NCBI GenBank assembly: GCA_015231405.1
Contig: JADGBR010000007.1
Location: 6,401 to 40,790, forward strand
Length of the DNA stretch: 34,390 nucleotides
Direction of reading: 5' to 3'
DNA from: Candidatus Omnitrophota bacterium
GTDB lineage: Bacteria; Omnitrophota; Gorgyraeia; Tantalellales; Tantalellaceae
Shown: piece by piece, positions 23,918 through 32,352 of the stretch
Position numbering within the stretch: position 1 is the first letter of the stretch
Layout: each line of letters starts with the position of its first letter
Made by a program: the position numbers and the translations under genes
Notes under the pieces: model-generated
Database searches by the model: none
Seen by the model: only the letters and a program-made list of their open reading frames with translations
What the model was told of the DNA's origin: nothing

Positions 23918-24910
23918 GTCTTCCGCCCAGCTCTCGGGCAGGTTTTCGGTTATTTCTATATCGGCGAATATTTTGCTTTTTCTGGGGCCTACCCTTTTAG
24001 CCCATTCAGCCATCCTGCCGATACCGTCCTCGAGCGTTGTGGCGGCGTGTTCGCCTAAAAACTTCCTGGCCTTGGAATGGTCGCAATATGCGTGCCGGAC
24101 TTCCGAGCGTTCTTTCAGGTGGACGATATTGGCCCTAACTCCCATGGCTTTAGCGGCGGTGTTAGCCAGCTCCAGAACGGTGTATGGCTTTTCCGCTCCG
24201 ATATTAAAGATCTCGCCGCGGGCGGACGGCTCTTCGATCGATCCGGCTATCAAGGGGGCTATATCGGCGATATAGCTGAAGGCCCTCGTCTGTGAGCCAT
24301 CCCCGAAGATCGGCATGGGTTTATCCAGCATTATCTGGTTCATGAATATTCCTATGACGTTCCGGTACTTATCTCCGATATTCTGCTTTTCGCCGTAAAC
24401 ATTGTGCGGACGGAATACTATATAGTCAAGACCGAACATCTCCTTGGATACCCTGAGCTCCTGTTCTACGGCGTATTTGGCGATGCCGTACGGATCTTCC
24501 GGACGGGGGACCATATTCTCGTCCATCGGGAGCTGGTTCTTCCCGTAAACGGCTATGGATGACGTGAAAATAAAACATTTTACCTTATGTATCACCGATG
24601 CGTTGATCAGATTCACCGAACCGATGAGATTATTGGAATAATTGAACCTTTTAATGAAATGGCTTAACCCCTCCGCGGCGTAAGCGGCGAGATGGAAAAC
24701 ATGGTCGAATTGATAACGGTCGAACAGATATTTGATAAAAACCTGGTCCAGGACCGTCCCTTCGAGAAATACGGCATCTTTACTCACATTTTCCCTGAAG
24801 CCGCCGGAAAGGTCGTCGATGGCCACGACCTTGTGGCCCTTCTTTATCAATTCATCGGATACATGGGATCCTATAAAACCGGCTCCCCCGGTTACAAGAA
24901 TGGCAGCCAT
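23909..24910 (-). CDS. NAD-dependent nucleotide-sugar epimerase/dehydratase (extended SDR)
   Basis: 333 residues. The Rossmann motif TGGAGFIGSH is at 7-16, the acidic NAD-specific residue in AIDDLSGG, then FHLAA, and the catalytic TSS...Y-x-x-x-K (YGIAK). PHNVYG and the FSYIADIA segment match the UDP-glucose/UDP-GlcNAc 4-epimerase group (GalE/WbpP-like). These enzymes interconvert nucleotide sugars in the cytoplasm for glycan synthesis; the exact substrate cannot be read from the sequence. A strong AAGGAG lies just before the ATG. It starts 36 bases after the GT2/GT-C gene on the same strand, so the two form an operon. It converges on lipA with a 9-base overlap. Confidence 0.9.
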   Translation of the reverse strand: MAAILVTGGAGFIGSHVSDELIKKGHKVVAIDDLSGGFRENVSKDAVFLEGTVLDQVFIKYLFDRYQFDHVFHLAAYAAEGLSHFIKRFNYSNNLIGSVNLINASVIHKVKCFIFTSSIAVYGKNQLPMDENMVPRPEDPYGIAKYAVEQELRVSKEMFGLDYIVFRPHNVYGEKQNIGDKYRNVIGIFMNQIMLDKPMPIFGDGSQTRAFSYIADIAPLIAGSIEEPSARGEIFNIGAEKPYTVLELANTAAKAMGVRANIVHLKERSEVRHAYCDHSKARKFLGEHAATTLEDGIGRMAEWAKRVGPRKSKIFADIEITENLPESWAEDLC

Positions 24911-24946
24911 CGGAACTCCTTTTTGATATAGAAGCCGGATGTATCC

Positions 24947-27502
24947 CTAATCCTGACTCTTTACGTCTTTTCTGCGCAATATCATGAAATCGTTAAAACT
25001 TTTATCGAGATCATAAAAAGGCCAGAGCAGTTCCAACGCGTTCTTTGGATTGCATGAGGCGTCGATCTGGATGTACCTTGGGTTATTTTCAATTACCGAC
25101 CTCAAGGCGACGGCTTTGTCTTTTTCGGTCGTCGCTCTGAAAATGTAATTATATTGGAAATTCCTTCCCGTTGATCCGTTAGGGTACTTGGTGAGGTAAT
25201 AGCCAATATCTTTTCGCGCGACGAACGGCTCGTCGGGGCCAAGCCGTTCATTCAGGTAAGATATGGTTTCTGCTTCGCCTTTTTCACCGTAGTTGTTCCA
25301 GCTGTTTGCGGTAGTATAGTTCGACGCCTGTTTGATGTCCAGGCTGACCTCGGAGGCGAAGGCTATTATGAAAAGTCCCAGGATGAAGCTGGAAAATATC
25401 TTTCCTTTCGTCGATGTGAAATATAGGAATAGAGGCACCGCGAGGAACGGGCCGAGGGATAACGCGGCAAGAAGAAAAGGCTTATCAGTTAAAAAGGGAG
25501 GGAGCGCAGATCTGCCGTAAAGCATTAATTTAAGGGGATCGTGGGGCAATAAAAAAGTGTGGTAAGCGGTCGTGATAGCCACGAGGGCGCCGATGATCTT
25601 AAACCCCCTTTTATCGATAAGAACGTTTTTTATCGCCGTGTCGTAAATAAAGGAGGAAATAAGGATGATGGAAACGGGGTACAACGGCGTCTGGTACTTC
25701 ATCATAGCCATCCGGGGAAAATAATACAGGTAAAAAACAAAAACGAGGCTCCCTAGCATGAGCAAGAAATCAATGTTACCGGAGATTTTATTTAAGACGC
25801 AAGTCCTCACCCGGGCAAGGGCGCTCCCCGCCATAAGGATCACGAAAGCAGGGGAGACCCATTTGATAAAAAAGACAAGGGATATCAGTACCATGCCGAC
25901 CTTATTCGCGGAGAGGCCCAATCCTCCCTGGCTCATTTTGGTCGAAAAAGTGTAGTGAATGGGGAATAACATATCCACATGGAATATGAGGCAGTATATA
26001 TACCATAAACTGAAGGCCAGGGTCGAGCCGATAATGAAAATTAGAAATGTATTGATCAATGCGCCCTTATAATCTCGGCGTGAAAGGTAGAACAGGAATA
26101 TCGCCGGAGCTATTAGGGGAGGGGTGGTGAATTTTATGAGAAGCATGCATCCTATTAAAACTCCCAGGAAGACCAGTTTGCGCACGGTCATCCCCTCGTT
26201 GTTATAACGTATGAAGAAATAAGCGAAAGCTATGGTCGACAGCATCAATAAGCCGCCGTCTATGTCTATTAGCATGGAATACTGGATCAGGATGGGGTTT
26301 ATCAGATAAAAGGCGCCTGCGATAAGAGTTATCAGATAGAACTCTTTTCCCTTGAAGAGTTCACGGCATGTCAAGAGGAGGAAGATAAAACCCAGGAAGT
26401 AATAGAGAACGCCCAAGCCTCTCGCCACGACAGTGTTTTCGCCGAACATCTTGAAGGCCAGCGCCAGGCTGTAAATATACACGGGCGGGTGCCATAGGCC
26501 TATGTCGGGATCTTTTGAGAAGATCGCCGGGTCTTTTATCACGCTTTGGGCGGCTATCGCGAAATCCGTCTCGTCAAGGTTGAAAGGTTTGGCTATGCTG
26601 AAGGAGAACATTACCGCGGAGAAGAGGATAAAAGCGAGCAGGCCCGTCTGAAGATGTTTGAGGTTGAACTCAAAAGAGGAGCTCAAGGCTGTTCCCAAAA
26701 CGGAGGGAACGCAAGCCGGAGGTTCCGGTATTAGAGGCGCGGAAAAAGTTATTGTCCCGGGGAGGGAGGGGTCATTAGGCTCAGTTCTTTGTTCCTGTCC
26801 GCTTATGAATAGATTACGGAATATTATAGCCAGCATGCCGAGGGCGACGCTTGCCGCTCCGAGAAAAGTGCCGGTTATTTTTGATTTGCCTTTCCTTTCC
26901 AGGTAATTGACGGATATCTCTATGGTCTTGACGCGTTGTTTTAAAGCGGCTATCGTCATTTTCGCTAAAAAAGCTGAGCCTCCGACGTCCAGAAGACTCT
27001 TGATCTTTTCAAGAGATCCTTTCTTGATAAGCCTGTAAGTGCACCCCATGTCCGTTAGGGCCGGGCCGTTATACAGGACCTGCAGGATCTTAGCGACGAG
27101 CCAATTACCCCATTTCAGTCCGAAACGCATGTTGGCGCTTTTGGCGATGAGCTCCTTGGTCGTCCTGGTTCCCTGGACCATGTCAAAGTCATCCGTGTAC
27201 GCCAGGAATTTTATGACATCTCTCGGTGTGAAAGTGTCGTCGGACTCAGTGAGAATGATGTAATCCCCCGACGCTTCAAGGAGGGCCCTCTTGCAGGCAA
27301 ACCCATAGCCCTGATTAAATTCTTTTATGACCCTGGCCCCTGAGGCGGACGCAATTTGGGCCGTGCGGTCGGATGAGTTATTATCCACTACGAGGATCTC
27401 GTCCACATAGCCGAGCTTCTTGAACCCCAGGATAACCCCTTCGATGGAGCTTTCCTCGTTATAAGCCGGCATTACTACCGAAACAGTTCTACCTTCATAC
27501 AT
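24947..27502 (-). CDS. GT2 / GT-C fusion glycosyltransferase, 851 residues
   Basis: Two enzymes in one chain. Residues 1-232 are a family-2 glycosyltransferase of the polyprenyl-phosphate sugar synthase type: VVMPAYNEE at 9-17, VVDNNSSDRT at 38-47 and the acidic ESDDTF at 86-91. Residues about 233-280 are a proline-rich linker. Residues 283-851 are a GT-C membrane enzyme with about a dozen helices, an acidic pair in the first loop (FNLDETDFA, Asp310/Glu311) and WHPP (337-340), as in PMT/ArnT-like transferases. The predicted cycle is that GT2 makes a polyprenyl-phosphate sugar in the cytoplasm and the GT-C part passes the sugar to an acceptor in the periplasm. Start ATG with GAGGTGAG upstream. 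It has its own promoter, divergent from gcvT. Confidence 0.9.
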   Translation of the reverse strand: MYEGRTVSVVMPAYNEESSIEGVILGFKKLGYVDEILVVDNNSSDRTAQIASASGARVIKEFNQGYGFACKRALLEASGDYIILTESDDTFTPRDVIKFLAYTDDFDMVQGTRTTKELIAKSANMRFGLKWGNWLVAKILQVLYNGPALTDMGCTYRLIKKGSLEKIKSLLDVGGSAFLAKMTIAALKQRVKTIEISVNYLERKGKSKITGTFLGAASVALGMLAIIFRNLFISGQEQRTEPNDPSLPGTITFSAPLIPEPPACVPSVLGTALSSSFEFNLKHLQTGLLAFILFSAVMFSFSIAKPFNLDETDFAIAAQSVIKDPAIFSKDPDIGLWHPPVYIYSLALAFKMFGENTVVARGLGVLYYFLGFIFLLLTCRELFKGKEFYLITLIAGAFYLINPILIQYSMLIDIDGGLLMLSTIAFAYFFIRYNNEGMTVRKLVFLGVLIGCMLLIKFTTPPLIAPAIFLFYLSRRDYKGALINTFLIFIIGSTLAFSLWYIYCLIFHVDMLFPIHYTFSTKMSQGGLGLSANKVGMVLISLVFFIKWVSPAFVILMAGSALARVRTCVLNKISGNIDFLLMLGSLVFVFYLYYFPRMAMMKYQTPLYPVSIILISSFIYDTAIKNVLIDKRGFKIIGALVAITTAYHTFLLPHDPLKLMLYGRSALPPFLTDKPFLLAALSLGPFLAVPLFLYFTSTKGKIFSSFILGLFIIAFASEVSLDIKQASNYTTANSWNNYGEKGEAETISYLNERLGPDEPFVARKDIGYYLTKYPNGSTGRNFQYNYIFRATTEKDKAVALRSVIENNPRYIQIDASCNPKNALELLWPFYDLDKSFNDFMILRRKDVKSQD

Positions 27503-27553
27503 ACCGGGAACTCACCTCGCTTTTAAAGGCCGCACAGTTTGGCGTATTTTAAT

Positions 27554-27581
27554 AATATAGCTTATGTCCCGGCATAGTCAA
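27554..27581 (-). promoter_or_regulatory. Probable promoter of the GT2/GT-C operon
   Basis: Reading the - strand: TTGACT (complement of 27576-27581), 16-base spacer, TATATT (complement of 27554-27559). Transcription would start about 45 bases before the ATG at 27502. Confidence 0.55.
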
Positions 27582-27611
27582 GTTAATACACTGTCACGGC
27601 GCGCTTCTTTC

Positions 27612-27640
27612 TTGTTATTTGACCGCGGCGATTATATAAT
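27612..27640 (+). promoter_or_regulatory. Probable promoter of the gcv cluster
   Basis: TTGTTA at 27612-27617, 17-base spacer, perfect TATAAT at 27635-27640. Expected start near 27647, leaving a leader of only about 34 bases before gcvT. This is too short for a glycine riboswitch, and none is recognisable. Divergent from the GT2/GT-C promoter. Confidence 0.65.
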
Positions 27641-27680
27641 TAATGCTCATCTCGCATGAAACGATCCCAGGGGGGTAAAC

Positions 27681-28766
27681 ATGAACGATATGGACAAGCT
27701 CAAACGCACGCCTCTGTATGACGCGCATGTGCGCGCGGGAGGGAGGATGGTGCCTTTTTCGGGGTGGGAGATGCCTGTCCAGTATACCGGGATCCTCGAG
27801 GAACATCTTCATACGCGGTCAGCCGTCGGGATATTCGATATTTGTCATATGGGTGAGTTCGTCCTCTCGGGGCCTAATGCTTTTTCGGATGTGGACAGGC
27901 TTGTCACCTGCGATATGTCCGGTCTTGTTCCGGGAAAATGCAAATACGGGTTCCTGCTTAACGAGGACGCCTGTATGATCGACGATCTTATCGTTTTCAG
28001 GACCGGGATCGAGGAGATCATGCTTGTAGTGAACGCCGGGACGATTTCCGGGGACGCGGATTGGATAAAGAGGCGGATATCCCGGGGAACGGTCTTTAAC
28101 GATATTTCCGCGGGGACGGCCAAGATAGACATACAGGGGCCTCTGGCCCCGTCCGTTATGGACCGGTATTTCGAAGCGAATATTTCGTCTGAGTTAAAAA
28201 GGTTCAACTTCAAGATCATCGAGAAAGAAGGAGAAAGGGGAATAATAAGCGCGACCGGGTATACGGGAGAGAAAGGCTATGAGCTGTTCATCCCGTCAAG
28301 GAACGCCGAGTCGTCGTGGGAAAAACTTTTGTCTTATGAAAATGTTAAACCAGCCGGGCTCGGCGCCAGGGACTCGCTCAGGCTCGAGATGGGATATCCG
28401 CTATACGGACACGACATCGACCCGACCCATACGCCTTTCGAAGCCGGCCTCATGCGTTTTGTGGACATGAAAAAAGATTTTATAGGCAGGAAGAAACTGG
28501 CCGATGAGGAAAAGTCCGGAGCGGCGCGGGTCCTCACGGGTTTTATAGCCGATTCCCGGCGAAGCGCCAGGGAAGGTTTTGTCGTTAAAAAGGACGGAAA
28601 GGACATAGGCGTGGTTACCAGCGGCGTCTTTTCCCCTTGCCTTAAAAAAGGGATTGGGTTATTTTATATTGATAGAGCCTATTCCGGCGAGAATACTCAA
28701 GTGGTGTTGTCGGGCGGGAATGTGGAGATAAGCGCGGTGGTCAATAAACCGCCGTTCGTAAGATAG
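27681..28766 (+). CDS. gcvT: Glycine cleavage system T protein (aminomethyltransferase)
   Basis: 361 residues. The cytoplasmic enzyme that moves the methylene carbon from the aminomethyl-lipoyl arm of GcvH to tetrahydrofolate, releasing ammonia. Recognisable motifs are [24 protein letters not shown] near the start, FDICHMGE, the [15 protein letters not shown] segment with the catalytic Asp, [11 protein letters not shown] and the [20 protein letters not shown] folate-site region. Length is typical. The ATG follows AGGGGGGTAAAC. First gene of gcvT-gcvH-gcvPA-gcvPB-ligase, under the promoter at 27612. Confidence 0.96.
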   Translation: MNDMDKLKRTPLYDAHVRAGGRMVPFSGWEMPVQYTGILEEHLHTRSAVGIFDICHMGEFVLSGPNAFSDVDRLVTCDMSGLVPGKCKYGFLLNEDACMIDDLIVFRTGIEEIMLVVNAGTISGDADWIKRRISRGTVFNDISAGTAKIDIQGPLAPSVMDRYFEANISSELKRFNFKIIEKEGERGIISATGYTGEKGYELFIPSRNAESSWEKLLSYENVKPAGLGARDSLRLEMGYPLYGHDIDPTHTPFEAGLMRFVDMKKDFIGRKKLADEEKSGAARVLTGFIADSRRSAREGFVVKKDGKDIGVVTSGVFSPCLKKGIGLFYIDRAYSGENTQVVLSGGNVEISAVVNKPPFVR

Positions 28767-28798
28767 CGTACGGTTTCGTGATATGGTAAAACGAGGCA

Positions 28799-28884
28799 CG
28801 TAGGGGCGGCCTTTATGGCCGCCCTAGACAAGTGTGGTTGATGTAACAAGGACGAGCAGGGCGGCCACAAGGGCCGCCCCTACG
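28799..28884. repeat. GTAGGGGCGG-family double palindrome in the gcvT-gcvH gap
   Basis: Arm 28799-28825 and arm 28858-28884 are inverted copies, 25 of 27 bases complementary. Each arm is itself palindromic (GGGCGGCC...GGCCGCCC), so single or double hairpins can form. The right arm is followed by TTTTTATTTTT, so on the + strand it could also act as an intrinsic terminator or attenuator between gcvT and gcvH. I remember this motif class as recurring between genes in many unrelated bacteria. Confidence 0.85.
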
Positions 28885-28951
28885 GTTTTTATTTTTGTGA
28901 TGAACAACCCGGCGAATCGGGTGTGAAAGTTATTGGCACAAGGAGGAAGCA

Positions 28952-29332
28952 ATGATACCCCAAGGTCTTAAGTATACGAAGGAACACGAGTGGATAAGCG
29001 TACAGGGCGCGATAGGGACTGTCGGGATAACGGCTCATGCCCAGAAGGAGCTTGGGGATATTACGTTCATTGAGCTTCCGGAGAAAGGGAAGACGGTATC
29101 CGCCGGGAACTCGATAGCCACAATAGAATCGGTTAAAGCGGCGAGCGATATATACGCCCCGGTTTCCGGGAAGATAACCGATGTAAATACTATCCTATCC
29201 GATTCTCCCGAAACCATTAACAGTGCGCCTTACGGCGAGGGATGGATATGCAAAATAGAGATGAAGGACCCCGTCCAGCTGAAGGGCCTCATGGACGCCG
29301 CGGCGTATGGGGATTATCTTAAGACGTTGTAA
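28952..29332 (+). CDS. gcvH: Glycine cleavage system H protein
   Basis: 126 residues, normal length. The lipoyl carrier that shuttles the aminomethyl group between P, T and L proteins. The lipoylation site is Lys62 in ESVKAASD; the KYTKEHEW opening and the GEGWICKIE segment are diagnostic. A strong AAGGAGGAAGCA lies before the ATG, a better ribosome site than its neighbours have, as might suit a carrier needed in excess. Its lipoyl group would come from LipA and/or the ligase-family protein in this window. Confidence 0.97.
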   Translation: MIPQGLKYTKEHEWISVQGAIGTVGITAHAQKELGDITFIELPEKGKTVSAGNSIATIESVKAASDIYAPVSGKITDVNTILSDSPETINSAPYGEGWICKIEMKDPVQLKGLMDAAAYGDYLKTL

Positions 29333-29353
29333 AAGTTAAGCGAGAAAGCGCGA

Positions 29354-29517
29354 GTGCACGGGTTTGGAAAAGTGCACGGGTGCACGAGTTGTTGGAGGGG
29401 TTTTATGTAGGGGCGGGCCTTGCCTGTCCTCCGAAGCCAGTTAATAGTAAAATGATCCGGCGGAGGAGGATGCCCGCCCTCAAATAACGAATCACGACCC
29501 ACGAATAACGAACCACG
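29354..29517. repeat. Composite repeat K: GTGCACG words, GTAGGGGCGGGC palindrome, AAT(A/C)ACG heptamers
   Basis: Three elements fill the gcvH-gcvPA gap. GTGCACG occurs at 29354-29360, 29372-29378 and 29380-29386. A GTAGGGGCGG-type palindrome has stems GGGCGGGC (29411-29418) / GCCCGCCC (29472-29479) and TCCTCCG (29427-29433) / CGGAGGA (29461-29467). Five in-phase heptamers AATAACG, AATCACG, ACCCACG, AATAACG, AACCACG lie at 29483-29517, ending 6 bases before the gcvPA start. No inverted partner for this last array is seen. Confidence 0.8.
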
Positions 29518-29523
29518 CAAAAC

Positions 29524-30867
29524 ATGCCATACATACCCAATAGCGCCGAGGAGAGAGTCGAAATGCTCAAGGCCGCCGGGATCAAATCCGGCCGGATGGA
29601 TGAGCTTTTTATGGGGATACCTCACGGTCTCAGGGCCAGGTCTTTCGATATCCCGGAAGGGCGGTCAGAGTTCGACGTCGAAAGATATCTCAAGTCGCTC
29701 GGCAATAAGAACCTTACGGATCTCGTGTATTTCGTCGGAGGAGGTTTCTACGACCATTACATCCCGGCGGCGATAGACGCCCTGGTGTCGCGGTCGGAAT
29801 TCTACACCGCTTATACGCCTTATCAGCCCGAGGCGTCACAGGGAACGCTTCAGGCTATTTACGAGTATCAAAGCTGTATTTGCAGGCTTACCGGTATGGA
29901 GGTTTCCAACGCTTCGCTATACGACGGCGGAACCGCACTGTATGAAGCGGTAATGATGGCGATAAGAATAACCGGGCGGAATAAGGTCATAATGGACGGG
30001 GGAGTGAGCCCGATATACCGTAAAATGGTCCGTTCGTATACGAGTAATCTCTCCATAGCTTTTGTCGAAGTCCCGGTCTCGCACGGCCAGAGCAACCGGA
30101 ACGAGCTGGACAAATATATCGACGGTGAGACCGCAGCGGTGATACTACAGAACCCAAATTTCTTCGGGGCGATAGACGACCACACGGACATATCTGAAAA
30201 ATGCCATAAAGCCGGTGCTTTGATGATAGAGAGCGTTTATCCGGTATCTCTGGGGATGTTGAAAACCCCGCGCGAGATGGGCGCGGATATCACAACCGGA
30301 GAAGGCCAGAGCCTGGGGATACCGTTATCGTTCGGCGGGCCTTATCTCGGGTTCATCGGAGTATTAAAACAATACGCCCGTAAGATGCCGGGCAGAATAG
30401 TGGGAGTTACCGAAGACAGCGTTGGGAGGAGAGGTTTCGTCCTCACGCTACAGACGCGTGAGCAGCATATCAGAAGGGAAAAAGCGACTTCGAACATATG
30501 CTCGAACCAGGCGCTGTGCGCTTTGAGAGCGCTCATTTTCATGTCACTTCTCGGGAACGAAGGCCTTAAAGGTCTTGCCGAGATCTGCCGGGACAAAGCT
30601 GAGTTCACTAAGAGCAGGCTGGAAGGCATTAAAGGCGTGGAAGTCATGAAAAGCGCTCCCACTTTCAATGAGTTCACCGTGAAACTCCCGAAAGACGCGA
30701 ACGAGGTGATAGGTAAACTCCTGGATAAAGGTATAGCCGCCGGGTTTCCCCTTGGCAGATATTATCCCGAAATGGACAATTATCTTCTGGTCGCGGTGAC
30801 GGAAAAAAGGACGAAACACGACATAACCCGTTTCGCGGACGCCCTGGAGGATGCTTTATGGAACTAA
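29524..30867 (+). CDS. gcvPA: Glycine dehydrogenase (decarboxylating) subunit 1
   Basis: 447 residues, the N-terminal half of the split P protein, which with GcvPB decarboxylates glycine using PLP. It has the MPYIPNS...EMLKAAGI start typical of bacterial GcvPA, FVGGGFYDHYIPAAID, AYTPYQPEASQGTLQAIYEYQS and the EGQSLGIPLSFGGPYLGFI segment. This subunit lacks the PLP lysine, as expected. The ATG has no Shine-Dalgarno sequence; the heptamers of repeat K stand directly before it. Its stop overlaps gcvPB by 10 bases, so the two subunits are translationally coupled. Confidence 0.96.
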   Translation: MPYIPNSAEERVEMLKAAGIKSGRMDELFMGIPHGLRARSFDIPEGRSEFDVERYLKSLGNKNLTDLVYFVGGGFYDHYIPAAIDALVSRSEFYTAYTPYQPEASQGTLQAIYEYQSCICRLTGMEVSNASLYDGGTALYEAVMMAIRITGRNKVIMDGGVSPIYRKMVRSYTSNLSIAFVEVPVSHGQSNRNELDKYIDGETAAVILQNPNFFGAIDDHTDISEKCHKAGALMIESVYPVSLGMLKTPREMGADITTGEGQSLGIPLSFGGPYLGFIGVLKQYARKMPGRIVGVTEDSVGRRGFVLTLQTREQHIRREKATSNICSNQALCALRALIFMSLLGNEGLKGLAEICRDKAEFTKSRLEGIKGVEVMKSAPTFNEFTVKLPKDANEVIGKLLDKGIAAGFPLGRYYPEMDNYLLVAVTEKRTKHDITRFADALEDALWN

Positions 30868-32303
30868 TTTTCGAGATATCCAAAAAAGGAAAGAAGGGTT
30901 TCAGCCTTCCGACGAGGGATGTGCCGGAGGCTTCTTCTCTTCCCGGGAAATATTTGCGGAACGGCGATACCGGTCTTCCGGAGCTTTCCGAGCCGGAAGT
31001 GGTAAGGCATTTCACCAACCTTTCCAGGATGAATTTCGGGGTGGATTCTCATTTTTATCCGCTCGGGTCATGCACGATGAAATATAATCCGAAATTCCTC
31101 GAGAAGATAGCCCAACTTGAGTGTTTTTCATCTGTCCATCCGCTCCAGCCCCAGCTAATTAAAGGCGGCATACTCACCCAGGGGTCGCTCGAGGTCATTT
31201 ACAATCTCGAAAATCTCTTATCCGAGATCACCGGCATGGACGCTTTTACCACCCAGCCAATGGCCGGGGCGCACGGTGAACTTACCGGCGTCATGCTGAT
31301 GGCCGCGTATCACAGGCATAAAGGCAATAAAAGGAAGTATATACTCATACCCGATTCGGGTCACGGCACAAATCCCGCGAGCGCCGCTATCGCGGGTTAT
31401 GAAATAAAGACGGTAAAGTCCAACGAGAAAGGCGTGCTCGATATGATCGAATTGAAAAAAGCTCTTTCGGAAGAAACGGCCGGTCTCATGATAACCTGCC
31501 CGAACACGCTGGGTATTTTCGAGCCGGCCATTAAGGAAATATCGGACCTCGTGCACGGGGTCGGGGCGCTAATGTATTATGACGGCGCCAATATGAACGC
31601 CATACTGGGGAAAGCCCGTCCGGGCGATCTCGGGTTCGACATCGTACACCTCAACCTGCATAAGACTTTCGCGACCCCGCATGGCGGCGGCGGTCCGGGA
31701 GCCGGGCCGGTCGGGGTTAAAAAGGAACTAGAGGAATTCCTGCCTACTTCGAGGGTGGTCAAGCGGAAGGACGGAACGTTCTTCCTGGAATATGACAAAC
31801 CCCTTTCGATAGGCTATATCTCGCAGTTTTACGGTAACTATTCGGTGCTCCTTAAAGCTTACGCGTATATCCTTTTACTGGGGAAGGAAGGCCTTATAGA
31901 AGTGAGCGAGAACGCGGTCCTCAACGCTAATTACATAAAGGCCCGGCTCAAAGCCCATTACGAAATACCCTGTCCCGACGGATGCCTTCACGAGTTCGTG
32001 ATATCGGCGCGGAAACAGGCTGAAAAGGGAGTGCACGCAATAGATATAGCCAAGGCTCTTATTGACAGAGGCATACATCCGCCGACTGTATACTTCCCCC
32101 TAAACGTGAAAGAAGCCATAATGATTGAGCCGACCGAGACCGAATCCAGGGAAACTCTGGACAGGTTCATAGCCATAATGATAGAGCTTGCCGAACTTGC
32201 CGAAAAAGACCCCGAGAGCTTTAAAGCTTTTCCCAGGACCACCCCGGTCGGCCGCCTTGATGAGGTAAAAGCCGCGAAAGACATGGACCTTGCATATCTA
32301 TAG
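30858..32303 (+). CDS. gcvPB: Glycine dehydrogenase (decarboxylating) subunit 2
   Basis: 481 residues, the PLP-carrying half of the split P protein. The PLP lysine is Lys269 in NLHKTFATPHGGGGPG. HFYPLGSCTMKYNPK and the glycine-rich loop after the lysine are diagnostic. The ATG overlaps the end of gcvPA and is preceded by TGGAGGA. The split form is the usual one in Firmicutes, Thermotogae and many candidate phyla, unlike the fused GcvP of Escherichia coli. It ends 6 bases before a GC-rich palindrome. Confidence 0.97.
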   Translation: MELIFEISKKGKKGFSLPTRDVPEASSLPGKYLRNGDTGLPELSEPEVVRHFTNLSRMNFGVDSHFYPLGSCTMKYNPKFLEKIAQLECFSSVHPLQPQLIKGGILTQGSLEVIYNLENLLSEITGMDAFTTQPMAGAHGELTGVMLMAAYHRHKGNKRKYILIPDSGHGTNPASAAIAGYEIKTVKSNEKGVLDMIELKKALSEETAGLMITCPNTLGIFEPAIKEISDLVHGVGALMYYDGANMNAILGKARPGDLGFDIVHLNLHKTFATPHGGGGPGAGPVGVKKELEEFLPTSRVVKRKDGTFFLEYDKPLSIGYISQFYGNYSVLLKAYAYILLLGKEGLIEVSENAVLNANYIKARLKAHYEIPCPDGCLHEFVISARKQAEKGVHAIDIAKALIDRGIHPPTVYFPLNVKEAIMIEPTETESRETLDRFIAIMIELAELAEKDPESFKAFPRTTPVGRLDEVKAAKDMDLAYL

Positions 32304-32309
32304 TAGTAG

Positions 32310-32328
32310 AGGCGGGGTCCCCCCGCCT
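32310..32328 (+). repeat. GC palindrome after gcvPB
   Basis: AGGCGGGG-TCC-CCCCGCCT, a perfect 8-bp stem, preceded by GTAG. The GTAGAGGCGGGG start resembles the GTAGGGGCGG palindromes in the other gaps of this cluster, of which it is probably a shorter member. No T-run follows, so it is more likely an intercistronic hairpin than a terminator. Confidence 0.7.
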
Positions 32329-32352
32329 GAGACAGCCCAAAACAGTTGAACA

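Noticed and set aside
27560-27680. Glycine riboswitch upstream of gcvT
   Set aside because: The predicted leader is only about 34 bases and no tandem aptamer consensus is visible.
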